Assembly: GCA_947454715.1 (NCBI GenBank)
Contig: CANGMZ010000019.1
Coordinates: 1 to 39,557 of the forward strand
Direction of reading: 5' to 3'
Origin: Chitinophagaceae bacterium
Lineage (GTDB): Bacteria > Bacteroidota > Bacteroidia > Chitinophagales > Chitinophagaceae
Length of the DNA: 39,557 bases
Below are positions 17,979 through 25,962 of this stretch, one piece after another. The number at the start of each line of letters is the position of its first letter. Positions within the stretch are counted from its first letter, which is position 1. The notes under the pieces are model-generated. The model was not told where the DNA came from. It did not search any database and was given only the letters and a program-made list of their open reading frames with translations. Position numbers and translations under genes: made by a program.

Positions 17979-19106
17979 TTACAATTCTTTTCTTGTCTTC
18001 TCCTTTGTGAAACGAATATATGTGTACATCAGCATACCATCTCTTTTAAACTCTACTGCAATTTTCTGATTAGGCCATGTATCATCTAAAATATCCTGAA
18101 TATCAGCAACAGTTGATACACGTAAATGATCTAAACGAATTAGTACATCGCCATTTTGCAAGCCGGCATAATCTGCAGGTGACTTTGGCTTCACATCTAA
18201 GATTGCTACTCCTCTGCCATTTTTAGCACCTTCTGCAGTAATACCCATTTGAGGGGTGTAATCGAAATAATTGTCTACAGTATTATAGGTATATGCATTT
18301 AAGAATGGACCGGGTACACGACGATTACCATGCAAATCGGGAATTGTATATTCATAAGCCTGATGTCTGCGACCTATACTAGTTTCTGCCAATTCGGCCT
18401 CTGCATGTAAAATGCGGCCACGTCTATCGTAAGTAATCATTATTCTTTCACCACCATCATGATCATTAATGGCACTGATCAAATCTCTTGAATCTCTGAT
18501 TTCGCGACCATTGATTTTAATAATAAGATCACCCGGAAGTAGTCCTGCCTCATCAGCAGGGCTGTTGCGAATAACGGTACCAATATGCGCACCATCGTAA
18601 TCGCCATACTGATCTGTCAACACACCCAATACTGTTCTGCGAGAATGATCTACATAATCGTCATCAACAATAGGTTCACGCTTCACTTCTTTCTCGTCCT
18701 TCTGCTCTTTGGTATTAATAACAACCCTACGATCTACCTTTTTAGCATCTCCTGCCTTAGATATAAGGTCGCCATTAACGAACATATCTCCGTTTTTTAC
18801 TTCAATTACAGTAGGTCCGTCGCTATTAGCCAACTCTATTGTTTCCTCTTTCTGCGACGCAACTGCAGCTCTTTTATGACGCTTTACAATATGCTTTTTA
18901 ATAACAAGCGTATCTTTTTTTGCACCAGATGCAGTCACAACAGTTTTCGTAGTGTTTGTGTTAGTAGTTACTGCCTTAGGAGTAGTAGTTACTGTTTTCT
19001 GAGTAGTAGCTTTTGTGGTCTTGGTGATAGTTTTTACCTGAGTCTGCGCATCAGCGGAAACTACACCTATGGACACAGCCATTAAAAGGCTCATTATTTT
19101 TTTCAT
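17979..19106 (-). CDS. Exported protein with two PDZ domains, no protease domain
   Basis: The 375-residue protein starts with a signal peptide (MKKIMSLLMAVSIGVVSADA). A Thr/Lys-rich low-complexity stretch (about 21-60) follows, then a basic patch (KKHIVKRHKR, about 70-79). PDZ domain 1 spans about 157-240 (SPADEAGLLPGDLIIKINGREI), and PDZ domain 2 about 285-368 (SPADYAGLQNGDVLIRLDHLRV). PDZ domains bind protein C-termini or extended peptides. Many periplasmic ones belong to Deg proteases, but there is no catalytic trypsin-like region here, so this is probably a scaffold or sensor in the periplasm. It lies 71 bp downstream of the receiver-protein gene and may share its transcript. It ends at a clear terminator. 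Confidence 0.88.
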   Translation of the reverse strand: MKKIMSLLMAVSIGVVSADAQTQVKTITKTTKATTQKTVTTTPKAVTTNTNTTKTVVTASGAKKDTLVIKKHIVKRHKRAAVASQKEETIELANSDGPTVIEVKNGDMFVNGDLISKAGDAKKVDRRVVINTKEQKDEKEVKREPIVDDDYVDHSRRTVLGVLTDQYGDYDGAHIGTVIRNSPADEAGLLPGDLIIKINGREIRDSRDLISAINDHDGGERIMITYDRRGRILHAEAELAETSIGRRHQAYEYTIPDLHGNRRVPGPFLNAYTYNTVDNYFDYTPQMGITAEGAKNGRGVAILDVKPKSPADYAGLQNGDVLIRLDHLRVSTVADIQDILDDTWPNQKIAVEFKRDGMLMYTYIRFTKEKTRKEL

Positions 19107-19177
19107 GACTCCCGGTTGTTTAATATTCTTAACATTATATAAAGCACTGAATATAAACTAAACAGTACTAAAAACGA

Positions 19178-19681
19178 TTAGCGCAAACGCATTACCATAA
19201 AGAAAGAAAGCATGATAATAAACACAAGACCAACAATTAATGCCATAATTATTGCTTTATACGTTTTGTTAGCGGCCTTAATATTTGTAAGCTCATCAAT
19301 ATTATTGATAATGTTCTCCATACGAGCAAAAGCAGTTTCGCCTTTAATCACGTAGTCGTAAGCACCATACTTCATGCTATCAACAGCAACATCAATCTTA
19401 TCCTGACCGGAAAGCATGATTACTTTTGCCGTAGGCTGCATCTCCATAATCATCTTCAATACCTCTACTCCATTCTGAGCATTTGGTAAATGCGCATTTA
19501 GGTGATAATCCAACACTATAATCTGCGGATTGAGCTGTATATCTTTTATAGCACCTTCTCCACTATCATAGGTTTTGATCTTGTATTCAAATCGGTCAGA
19601 AAGATAATCTTTCAGCATTTCGTTTTGAATAGGCTCGTCGTCTACGAGGAAAATGTATTGCGTACTTTGTTCTACTGCCAT
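19178..19681 (-). CDS. Receiver-domain protein with a C-terminal membrane helix
   Basis: The 167-residue product has a complete response-regulator receiver domain (about 8-130): acidic pair D14/D15, phosphoacceptor D58 (IIVLDYHLNAH), S91 and Lys113 (DYVIKGE). Instead of a DNA-binding output it ends in a short linker and one hydrophobic helix (about 142-164) followed by MRLR. The phosphorylated domain would therefore be tethered to the inner membrane. The ATG at 19681 is preferred over an upstream in-frame ATG, because the domain begins directly after it and a -7 box lies between the two. The gene is just downstream of the TPR hybrid kinase, a likely phosphodonor via its HPt domain (inference). 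Confidence 0.88.
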   Translation of the reverse strand: MAVEQSTQYIFLVDDEPIQNEMLKDYLSDRFEYKIKTYDSGEGAIKDIQLNPQIIVLDYHLNAHLPNAQNGVEVLKMIMEMQPTAKVIMLSGQDKIDVAVDSMKYGAYDYVIKGETAFARMENIINNIDELTNIKAANKTYKAIIMALIVGLVFIIMLSFFMVMRLR

Positions 19682-19706
19682 AAGTGTGATGTTCAACGTT
19701 AATGTA

Positions 19707-19714
19707 CAAAAGTA
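19707..19714 (-). promoter_or_regulatory. Putative -7 box of the receiver-TM gene
   Basis: TACTTTTG on the minus strand, 25 bp before the ATG at 19681 and inside the 78-bp gap after the hybrid kinase gene. No clear -33 TTG. It lies downstream of the alternative ATG, supporting the shorter start. Confidence 0.4.
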
Positions 19715-19759
19715 ATCATCCAAAAATAATATGCCTTATTATCGGCTCAAAATATTTTT

Positions 19760-22381
19760 CTATTCTATATTTTTTAACTCTTCAAATGCTTTTAAGCAGA
19801 CTCTTTTTAACATAGTAATCTGCTGTGGCAGACCATCGTAATGTGCTTCTGAACCTGCGGCCTGCTCTATCAGAAATATATGGCTTACCTCCTCTTTAAC
19901 CCCCATATAAGACAATTGTGGTTTTAAAGAATGTGCTGCAATTTTTACCGATGGGTAGTCTTTTGCATTCATAGCATTCTCCAAACTCACTAATAACTTA
20001 GGTGCATTCTCCAAAAACATATTTATATATTTTTGCATTTTTTCAGGATTCCCGCCGGTAAATTGCTTTAAAAACAACCTGTCGGTTACATGCTCCGGTA
20101 ATTGTCTTTCTTTAGGCACCTCTTCCTTTTTATCATTTTTATGTGGTGCTGTATTACCCATAGCCTCATGCATTTTGAGGAGCAATTCATCTACATGAAA
20201 TGGTTTGGAGACATAAGCATCCATACCGGCGTCAAAATATTGCTGCACATCTTCTTGTAGTACATTTGCCGTCATTGCTATAATCTTCACACTGCGTGCA
20301 GGCTCTTCCATCTTAGAGCGAATGAATTTAGTAGCTGTTAGACCATCCATTACCGGCATTTGTATGTCCATAAGCACGATATCGTAAATATCATCTTTTA
20401 ATCTGTTAATGGCATCTTCGCCATTTATTGCAATATCTAATGCCATTGATGGAATAATCTCTTTCAATGTATCTTCTGCAACCATGCGATTGAAATCATT
20501 ATCCTCAACAAGCAAGACTTTTAAATTATTCAATCTACTCATTGCAACATTATCGAGCAAGCAATCTTTCTCTTCGCTATCCTGAACAAGTGCTTCTTCA
20601 AAAGGAATAACAACCGTAAAAACTGTACCTTTCTGCAACTCGCTTTTTACAGATATATCACCATTCATAAGGGTGACTAACTGTCGTGAAATGGTAAGCC
20701 CTAACCCGGTACCGCCATACTTACGAGCTACATCGCTACCTGCCTGGGTAAAGCTATCAAATACTTTATCTACATAATCAGATGAGATACCGATACCTGT
20801 ATCAATGATATCGAACTGAATCCAGAGTTTGCTGGCTTTCTTTACCAAACTTGTCTTAATCTCTACATATCCATGCTCTGTGAATTTGACTGCATTTCCG
20901 GCAAGATTTATGAGCACCTGATTAAGACGGGTAGGATCACCAATGAGCCTGTTAGGTATTTGACTATCAGTAGTAATCCGTAATTCAATATGCTTTTCCT
21001 CTGCTTTGAGCATCAACATATCCCTTACACTTTGCAGCACCTCTTTTAATGTAAAATCGGTATGCTCAATCACAATTTTACCTGCTTCTATTTTAGACAA
21101 ATCGAGGATATCATTGATAATCACCAACAAATTATCAGCCGACAATTGAATTGCATTGAGGTATTTTAACTGATCAGGCTTAGGGCCTTTAGAAAGCAAT
21201 AATCTGGTCATACCCACAATTGCGTTCATGGGCGTCCTTATCTCATGACTCATATTTGCCATGAACTGGTGTTTCAGAAATGCGGTACGTTCTGCTACTT
21301 CCTTTTCTTTTTGTGCTAATTCGATCTGCTGTCGCACCTGAAGGTTACGGAGTTCGTTGATAATCTTCTGCTTAAATATTTCTTCTTTTAACTGTTCAAA
21401 TGATTTTAGGTGGTGGAAAGCCTTTGGAATATCCCCCATAGCATCATAAAGTGCAGATAGCATTTCATGAACACTCATGAGGTCGTGACGACGATTGTAT
21501 TCATGTGCCATTTCATAGGCGCGCGTGAGGCATTCTGACGATTTGCGGTAAGAGCCATCGTCCATATACATACGCCCAAGATAGAATTCGCATATAATTT
21601 GCACCTCCACATTACCTAGTTGCTGGGCTACCCGCAATGCATTGGACAAGTACTTTTTCGCCTCATCAAAATTCTGCATTTTGTAGTATACCTTACCCAA
21701 TCCACTTTCGGCCATAATATAAGTCAGAGAGTCGAATTCAGACAATTCTATATTCTCCTGAAAATAATGCAGTGCTTCACCAAATTGTTCCTTCTTGAAG
21801 TAAATATTACCTAAAGTATTATAGATATTAGTAAGGCTATTGACACTTTTAGCTCGTTCAAAAATCGGCAGACACTTCAGCGCATATTCCAAAGCACTGT
21901 CATAATCATTAAGATCGTATAACAAATTTGAGATACTGGTAAGTATTATAGACTGCGAATACTCATCACCCAATTCCTCATATATGGTCAATGCTCGCTC
22001 AAAGTGAGTTAATACATTAGCCAAATCACCTTGATCTCGATAAATATTACCCATGTAATAAAAGATACGCGCTTGCATACGCTTATCTTTTATTTTTACC
22101 GCAATCTTCATTCCCTCATTCAGCGCATCAAGACCCGCTTCATACTCCCCTTTCAACCAATGGCATGACCCTTTCATTTTGAGCCCATGACCAACAGCAC
22201 TAATGTATGATATGGCTCTGGCACGTTGAATAATATCATCGGCCATCTTCATGGCTTCATCAACATCAAAATTTCTAACTTCTACTGCTATACTCAACAG
22301 CGTGTCAATGCGACCTTTTTCATCAGTTTGAGCCGCAAGCTCTTGCTGCAATTCTTTATAACGTGGTGTATCTAATGTCAT
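19760..22381 (-). CDS. Cytoplasmic TPR hybrid histidine kinase with REC and HPt domains
   Basis: The 873-residue protein carries a full phosphorelay in one chain. Residues 1 to about 330 are tetratricopeptide repeats of the paired kind (YYMGNIYRDQGDLANVLTHF, YNTLGNIYFKKEQFGEALHYF). A coiled coil follows, then the phosphoacceptor H379 (NMSHEIRTPMNAIVG) and the ATPase domain (NLAGNAVKFTE, DTGIGI, GGTGLGLTIS). A receiver domain has D672 (VLMDIQMPVMDG), and a C-terminal HPt domain has H817 (AHSLKPQL). There is no signal peptide or membrane segment, so TPR-mediated protein contacts may supply the input. Ending in HPt means phosphate should pass to a separate receiver. The adjacent membrane-tailed receiver gene, 78 bp downstream, is the obvious candidate. 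Confidence 0.95.
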   Translation of the reverse strand: MTLDTPRYKELQQELAAQTDEKGRIDTLLSIAVEVRNFDVDEAMKMADDIIQRARAISYISAVGHGLKMKGSCHWLKGEYEAGLDALNEGMKIAVKIKDKRMQARIFYYMGNIYRDQGDLANVLTHFERALTIYEELGDEYSQSIILTSISNLLYDLNDYDSALEYALKCLPIFERAKSVNSLTNIYNTLGNIYFKKEQFGEALHYFQENIELSEFDSLTYIMAESGLGKVYYKMQNFDEAKKYLSNALRVAQQLGNVEVQIICEFYLGRMYMDDGSYRKSSECLTRAYEMAHEYNRRHDLMSVHEMLSALYDAMGDIPKAFHHLKSFEQLKEEIFKQKIINELRNLQVRQQIELAQKEKEVAERTAFLKHQFMANMSHEIRTPMNAIVGMTRLLLSKGPKPDQLKYLNAIQLSADNLLVIINDILDLSKIEAGKIVIEHTDFTLKEVLQSVRDMLMLKAEEKHIELRITTDSQIPNRLIGDPTRLNQVLINLAGNAVKFTEHGYVEIKTSLVKKASKLWIQFDIIDTGIGISSDYVDKVFDSFTQAGSDVARKYGGTGLGLTISRQLVTLMNGDISVKSELQKGTVFTVVIPFEEALVQDSEEKDCLLDNVAMSRLNNLKVLLVEDNDFNRMVAEDTLKEIIPSMALDIAINGEDAINRLKDDIYDIVLMDIQMPVMDGLTATKFIRSKMEEPARSVKIIAMTANVLQEDVQQYFDAGMDAYVSKPFHVDELLLKMHEAMGNTAPHKNDKKEEVPKERQLPEHVTDRLFLKQFTGGNPEKMQKYINMFLENAPKLLVSLENAMNAKDYPSVKIAAHSLKPQLSYMGVKEEVSHIFLIEQAAGSEAHYDGLPQQITMLKRVCLKAFEELKNIE

Positions 22382-22591
22382 TGGGTAATTATTAAAATAT
22401 TCTCGAGGGCGTTTTCTATGAACACACCCATTTATTCAATTCTTTAAAAGATTGAACAACATAAATATAAAACAAGTGTTGGGGTTTAACAAGGATATTT
22501 CACCTTAAGGTAGATGATAATAATCAGGCTTTCTGCAATATCAACACAAACCTGTGCTTCGTAAATCTATGATATTGGCAATTAGCAGAAA

Positions 22592-22909
22592 TCAATACAG
22601 CTCTCCATCATCTCCCTGCACTTTGGCATTGAGCAATGTGGCTATTTTAACCATTTTAGTAATTACCACTTCATCAGGATTTTTTGCTTCTATATTTCCC
22701 TCGTTATACCAAAAACAGGCGTGATTACCCTTTACACCTCTTAAATCATGTCCAACATAGACAATATCATAGTCTGCGGTATTGATTTCATCAACTATCA
22801 AATCATTATCTTCAGCAACAATTTGCTGCCATTCCTCAAGTGAAATTTCCTTGTCTTTATCCTCATCAAACCAATATTCTTTTCTGGTAATGTGCAAATC
22901 GTACCCCAT
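22592..22909 (-). CDS. Conserved small protein of the MGYDLHITR type, function unknown
   Basis: The 105-residue cytoplasmic protein starts at the ATG at 22909, directly after a GGGAG ribosome-binding site. The in-frame ATG 51 nt upstream adds sequence without family resemblance. The start MGYDLHITRKEYWFDEDKD, the centre ISLEEWQQIV, and the ending KMVKIATLLNAKVQGDDGELY agree with small hypothetical proteins I recall from many bacterial phyla, with the same first and last motifs. No function is known to me. A tryptophan- and acid-rich sequence without signal peptide suggests a small soluble fold. It stands alone between the hybrid kinase and the OYE terminator. Confidence 0.8.
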   Translation of the reverse strand: MGYDLHITRKEYWFDEDKDKEISLEEWQQIVAEDNDLIVDEINTADYDIVYVGHDLRGVKGNHACFWYNEGNIEAKNPDEVVITKMVKIATLLNAKVQGDDGELY

Positions 22910-22949
22910 CTCCCTATAGTTTCTACAATAATAGTGTATCTGAGAAATA

Positions 22950-22985
22950 AATAACAACAAGCCCCACCTTTTGAGGGCGGGGCTT
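22950..22985 (-). terminator. Rho-independent terminator of the Old Yellow Enzyme gene
   Basis: AAGCCCCACC pairs with GGCGGGGCTT (one G-U type mismatch), and the minus-strand tail is TTGTTGTTATTTATTT. It lies about 95 bp past the stop at 23081 and just upstream of the small MGYDLHITR gene. Confidence 0.75.
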
Positions 22986-23080
22986 AATCATACGCACTTA
23001 AAGTACGTTTGTCTATCAGGAAATAATTACTACATTACAAGTCACTTACACATATACCTCCCTTTAGTGTCTTAAATATA

Positions 23081-24151
23081 TTATGCCAATGCAGGATAGG
23101 TATTGTAACCTTCAGCACCGGGCGTATAGAAAGTTGCCTGATCCGGAGCGGCCAGTTCTGCACCGGTTTTCAGACGGTCAACGAGATCTGGGTTTGCAAT
23201 ATATGAACTACCAAATGAGATTAACTCTGCTCTACCTGATGTAAGGTCAGCTTCAGCACGATCTGCAGTGTAACCACCATTCAAGATGAATGTACCTCCA
23301 AATACTTTGTGTAAATCATCTACAAATGCAGGCTGCATAGCAAATGTGAGGAAGTGAACATATACTAAACCTACTTTTTTCAATCCTTCTACTAATGCAG
23401 TGTATTGTGCTGTTTCATGCTCGTCAGAACCCATTCCATTAAATGGATTGAATGGAGACAAACGAATACCAACTCTATCTTTACCGATAGCCGCGACAAC
23501 CGCTTCTGCCAGTTCTAATACAAAACGATTGCGGTTTTCGTAGTTACCACCATAATTGTCGGTACGATGATTAGATGCAGGGCTCAGAAACTGCATTGGC
23601 AAGTATCCGTTAGCAGCATGAAGTTCAACACCATCAAAACCTGCTTCTATGGCTGATTTTGCACTGTGTACATATTCTGCAATAACATTTGCAATTTCAG
23701 CAGTAGGTATTTCTTCGGGAGCAGGCATTGGCTGCATACCCTGACTATCTGTCCAAGAATCGCCAACGGCAGCTATAGCTGATGCACCCACCACTTTACC
23801 GCCTTCAGGCATATTTAGTGGATGAGAAACACGACCTGTATGCATCAACTGGATAAATATTTTACCATCTTTTGCATGAACAGCATCCGTAACCGCCTTC
23901 CAGCCAGCTATCTGTTCATTGCTATACATACCCGGGATACGCGCATAACCTAATCCATTAATACTAGGTGATGTACCTTCTGTAATAATTAAACCAGCAC
24001 TTGCTCTATCGCTGTAATGCTGAACCATAAGTTCATTTGGCGTATTACCTATTGCACGACTCCTGGTCATAGGCGCCATAACTATTCTGTTCTTTAATGT
24101 GATATTGCCCAATTTGAATGAGCTGAACAGAGTTGAATGATTTTGTGACAT
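23081..24151 (-). CDS. Old Yellow Enzyme-family alkene reductase (FMN-dependent)
   Basis: The 356-residue TIM-barrel flavoenzyme reduces activated C=C bonds (enones, nitroalkenes, maleimides) with NAD(P)H in the cytoplasm. Family wording is complete: FKLGNITLKNRIVMAPMTR at the start, IFIQLMHTGRVSHP, the substrate-binding HxxN in VELHAANGYL, SNHRTDNYGGNYENR, and the FMN phosphate-binding region FILNGGYTADRAE. It resembles NemA and related detoxifying reductases, with the usual length. The gene is monocistronic, with a -7 box at 24188-24195 and its own terminator. Physiological substrate unknown. Confidence 0.95.
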   Translation of the reverse strand: MSQNHSTLFSSFKLGNITLKNRIVMAPMTRSRAIGNTPNELMVQHYSDRASAGLIITEGTSPSINGLGYARIPGMYSNEQIAGWKAVTDAVHAKDGKIFIQLMHTGRVSHPLNMPEGGKVVGASAIAAVGDSWTDSQGMQPMPAPEEIPTAEIANVIAEYVHSAKSAIEAGFDGVELHAANGYLPMQFLSPASNHRTDNYGGNYENRNRFVLELAEAVVAAIGKDRVGIRLSPFNPFNGMGSDEHETAQYTALVEGLKKVGLVYVHFLTFAMQPAFVDDLHKVFGGTFILNGGYTADRAEADLTSGRAELISFGSSYIANPDLVDRLKTGAELAAPDQATFYTPGAEGYNTYPALA

Positions 24152-24187
24152 AATATTTTAAAGTTTTTTGTTTTTAAAATTGTAGCA

Positions 24188-24195
24188 CAAAATTA
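24188..24195 (-). promoter_or_regulatory. Putative -7 box of the OYE gene
   Basis: TAATTTTG on the minus strand, 36 bp before the ATG at 24151. A TTG lies 16 bp upstream of it, shorter than the normal 19-21 bp spacer. Confidence 0.35.
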
Positions 24196-24314
24196 GAGTA
24201 GCTGCTATCACCAAGGCTATGTAATATTCTGATTGGGCAATAAATAAAAAGTATAGTGTTGATAGTAAATTGAATAAATGCCGTGCGTTCCGTTTTAATT
24301 GAGTGCTTTTCACC

Positions 24315-24348
24315 AAAATCAAAAGACCCCGGCATAGCCGAGGTCTTT
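24315..24348 (-). terminator. Rho-independent terminator of the polyprenyl-phosphate mannose synthase gene
   Basis: AAAGACCTCGGC / GCCGGGGTCTTT (minus strand, one wobble) with a 3-nt loop, followed by TGATTTTGG. It begins about 22 bp after the stop at 24371 and ends the exonuclease/Mpl gene cluster. Confidence 0.8.
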
Positions 24349-24370
24349 AAAATATCAGTTAGCAAGAGAA

Positions 24371-25072
24371 CTAGAATCTTCTCATCTTCCAAACACCATA
24401 CATTGCTTCTTTAATAATATTCCCACTCATTTTAGAAACACCCTCTTTGCGATCTTCAAATGTGATTGGCACTTCAGCTATTTTGAAACCCAGTTTCCAT
24501 GCACGGTATTTCATTTCTATCTGAAATGCATACCCAATAAAATGCACTTCATCAAGCGGAATAGTGCTTAACACTTTACGACTGTAACAAACGAAACCTG
24601 CAGTAGGATCACTAACAGGCATCCATGTGATTAATTTTGTATAAAGTGCACCTCCTTTAGAAATAAGAATTCTGTCCATAGGCCAGTTAACTACCTTACC
24701 CCCCTTTGTATATCTTGACCCTACTACAACATCTGCACCGTGGGTGCATGCCTCGTAAAGTCGCTCCAAATCATCAGGCTTATGAGAAAAATCGGCATCC
24801 ATCTCAAAAATGTAGTCATAATCATGCTGTAAAGCCCACTTGAAGCCTGCAATGTATGCAGTACCTAAGCCAAGCTTTCCTTTACGTTCGAGTAGGTTAA
24901 GTCTTTCGCCAAACTCTTGCTGCAAGCCCTTGATAATGGCACCAGTGCCATCGGGAGAGCCATCATCAACGATGAGCAAATGAAAGTTACCAGACAAAGA
25001 AAACACCTTCCGAATGATTTTTTCGATGTTTTCTTTTTCGTTATAGGTCGGTATTATGACAAGTTTTTTCAA
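24371..25072 (-). CDS. Polyprenol monophosphomannose synthase (GT2, DPM1-like)
   Basis: This soluble GT2 enzyme transfers mannose from GDP-mannose to polyprenyl phosphate, making the lipid donor used by GT-C mannosyltransferases. The 233 residues are the short, single-domain form without C-terminal membrane helices. Seen are KLVIIPTYNEKENI, LLIVDDGSPDGTG, the metal-binding DAD in FEMDADFSHKPDDL, GSRYTKGG and the catalytic-region ITFEDRKEGVSKM. The start is TTG at 25072. No ATG is available and the conserved strand KLVIIPTYNE begins two codons later. It is the last gene of a minus-strand cluster with the exonuclease gene (88-bp gap). Sugar specificity is assigned by family resemblance; glucose transfer cannot be excluded. 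Confidence 0.9.
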   Translation of the reverse strand: MKKLVIIPTYNEKENIEKIIRKVFSLSGNFHLLIVDDGSPDGTGAIIKGLQQEFGERLNLLERKGKLGLGTAYIAGFKWALQHDYDYIFEMDADFSHKPDDLERLYEACTHGADVVVGSRYTKGGKVVNWPMDRILISKGGALYTKLITWMPVSDPTAGFVCYSRKVLSTIPLDEVHFIGYAFQIEMKYRAWKLGFKIAEVPITFEDRKEGVSKMSGNIIKEAMYGVWKMRRF

Positions 25073-25146
25073 GAATTTTTTTCTATTGGAAACGGCAAAA
25101 TAATAATAATGTGGTGGATTAACTGCAATTTAAAATGCAAAAAGAT

Positions 25147-25165
25147 GTTAATAAAATTTATTAAC
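25147..25165. repeat. Perfect A/T-rich palindrome over the exonuclease stop codon
   Basis: GTTAATAAA and its reverse complement flank one central base, making a 19-bp perfect inverted repeat with only its outermost pair G/C. It includes the exonuclease stop codon (25161-25163). No T-run follows, so it is not a normal terminator. Confidence 0.5.
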
Positions 25166-25946
25166 CTTTAAATCCGGTCTTTTTTAATTTCATTTTATTG
25201 AGAATCTCAGATATTTTCTGCTTAGTATGGAGTGCAAAATCTGCCTGCATCATCCAATCATAATACTGTGGTTCACTTGTAAAAACTTCTTCCACTTTTC
25301 TTCCCTTGTACTTTCCAAAGTTGAAAACGGGTTGGCCATCTTTCATAATCAGCCTGCGGGCATAGTCTACGTACTCATCTGTATTGGTAAACTTATGTAA
25401 TCCGGGCACGTCAGAAGCAATGCCATCATACCTGTCGAGCTGCGCTTCAAGCACCTCTATTGTAGCCATGATATCAGCTTCCGCATTATGTGCATGCTCC
25501 ATGTTCTTATTACAATAGAAACTATACGCTGCACTAAGTGTACGGGCTTCCATTTTAAAGAATATCTGCTGCACATCTACCATATTCCGCTCAGTGAAAT
25601 CTACATTTACGCCTGCACGCAGAAACTCTTCTGCAAGCAAAGGGACATCGAATTTGCTGGAATTATAGCCACCCATATCGCAACCTTTGATCCAATCAAA
25701 TAACTCGTGAGCAATCTGTTTGAATTGCGGGCAATTCTTTACATCTTCGTCTGTAATACCATGTATAGCAGACGATTCTGCCGGAATTGGCATGCCAGGG
25801 TTTATTCTCTTTACGTATTTTTCTTTAGTGCCATCGGGCAAAAGCTTAATAAAAGCCAATTCAACAATCCTGTCCCGCACGTTGTCAGTACCGGTTGTTT
25901 CCAGGTCAAAAAATACTATTGGCCTTTTTAATGAAAGCTTTGACAT
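25161..25946 (-). CDS. DEDDh 3'-5' exonuclease (DnaQ/epsilon-like) with small C-terminal domain
   Basis: The 261-residue cytoplasmic protein should degrade single-stranded DNA or RNA ends from the 3' side. The Exo I motif FFDLETTG gives D14 and E16. The Exo II region is GGYNSSKFDVPLLAEEF, and the Exo III motif is HAHNAEADI (His then Asp five residues on), the DEDDh arrangement. After the nuclease (about 1-175) comes a C-terminal segment GQPVFNFGKYKGRKVEEV, a small domain often attached to such exonucleases. The gene starts 16 bp after the mpl stop, so the two are likely cotranscribed. Its role (proofreading, repair or RNA turnover) is not decided by sequence. Confidence 0.92.
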   Translation of the reverse strand: MSKLSLKRPIVFFDLETTGTDNVRDRIVELAFIKLLPDGTKEKYVKRINPGMPIPAESSAIHGITDEDVKNCPQFKQIAHELFDWIKGCDMGGYNSSKFDVPLLAEEFLRAGVNVDFTERNMVDVQQIFFKMEARTLSAAYSFYCNKNMEHAHNAEADIMATIEVLEAQLDRYDGIASDVPGLHKFTNTDEYVDYARRLIMKDGQPVFNFGKYKGRKVEEVFTSEPQYYDWMMQADFALHTKQKISEILNKMKLKKTGFKG

Positions 25947-25962
25947 ATACTTATTATAAAAT

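Noticed and set aside
22502..22511. Palindrome ACCTTAAGGT upstream of the small conserved gene
   Set aside because: A single 10-bp palindrome without partner sites or promoter context; chance is likely.
24174..24392. 72-codon minus-strand frame after the mannose synthase
   Set aside because: It overlaps the synthase end and contains the terminator hairpin and the OYE -7 box; no sensible protein features.
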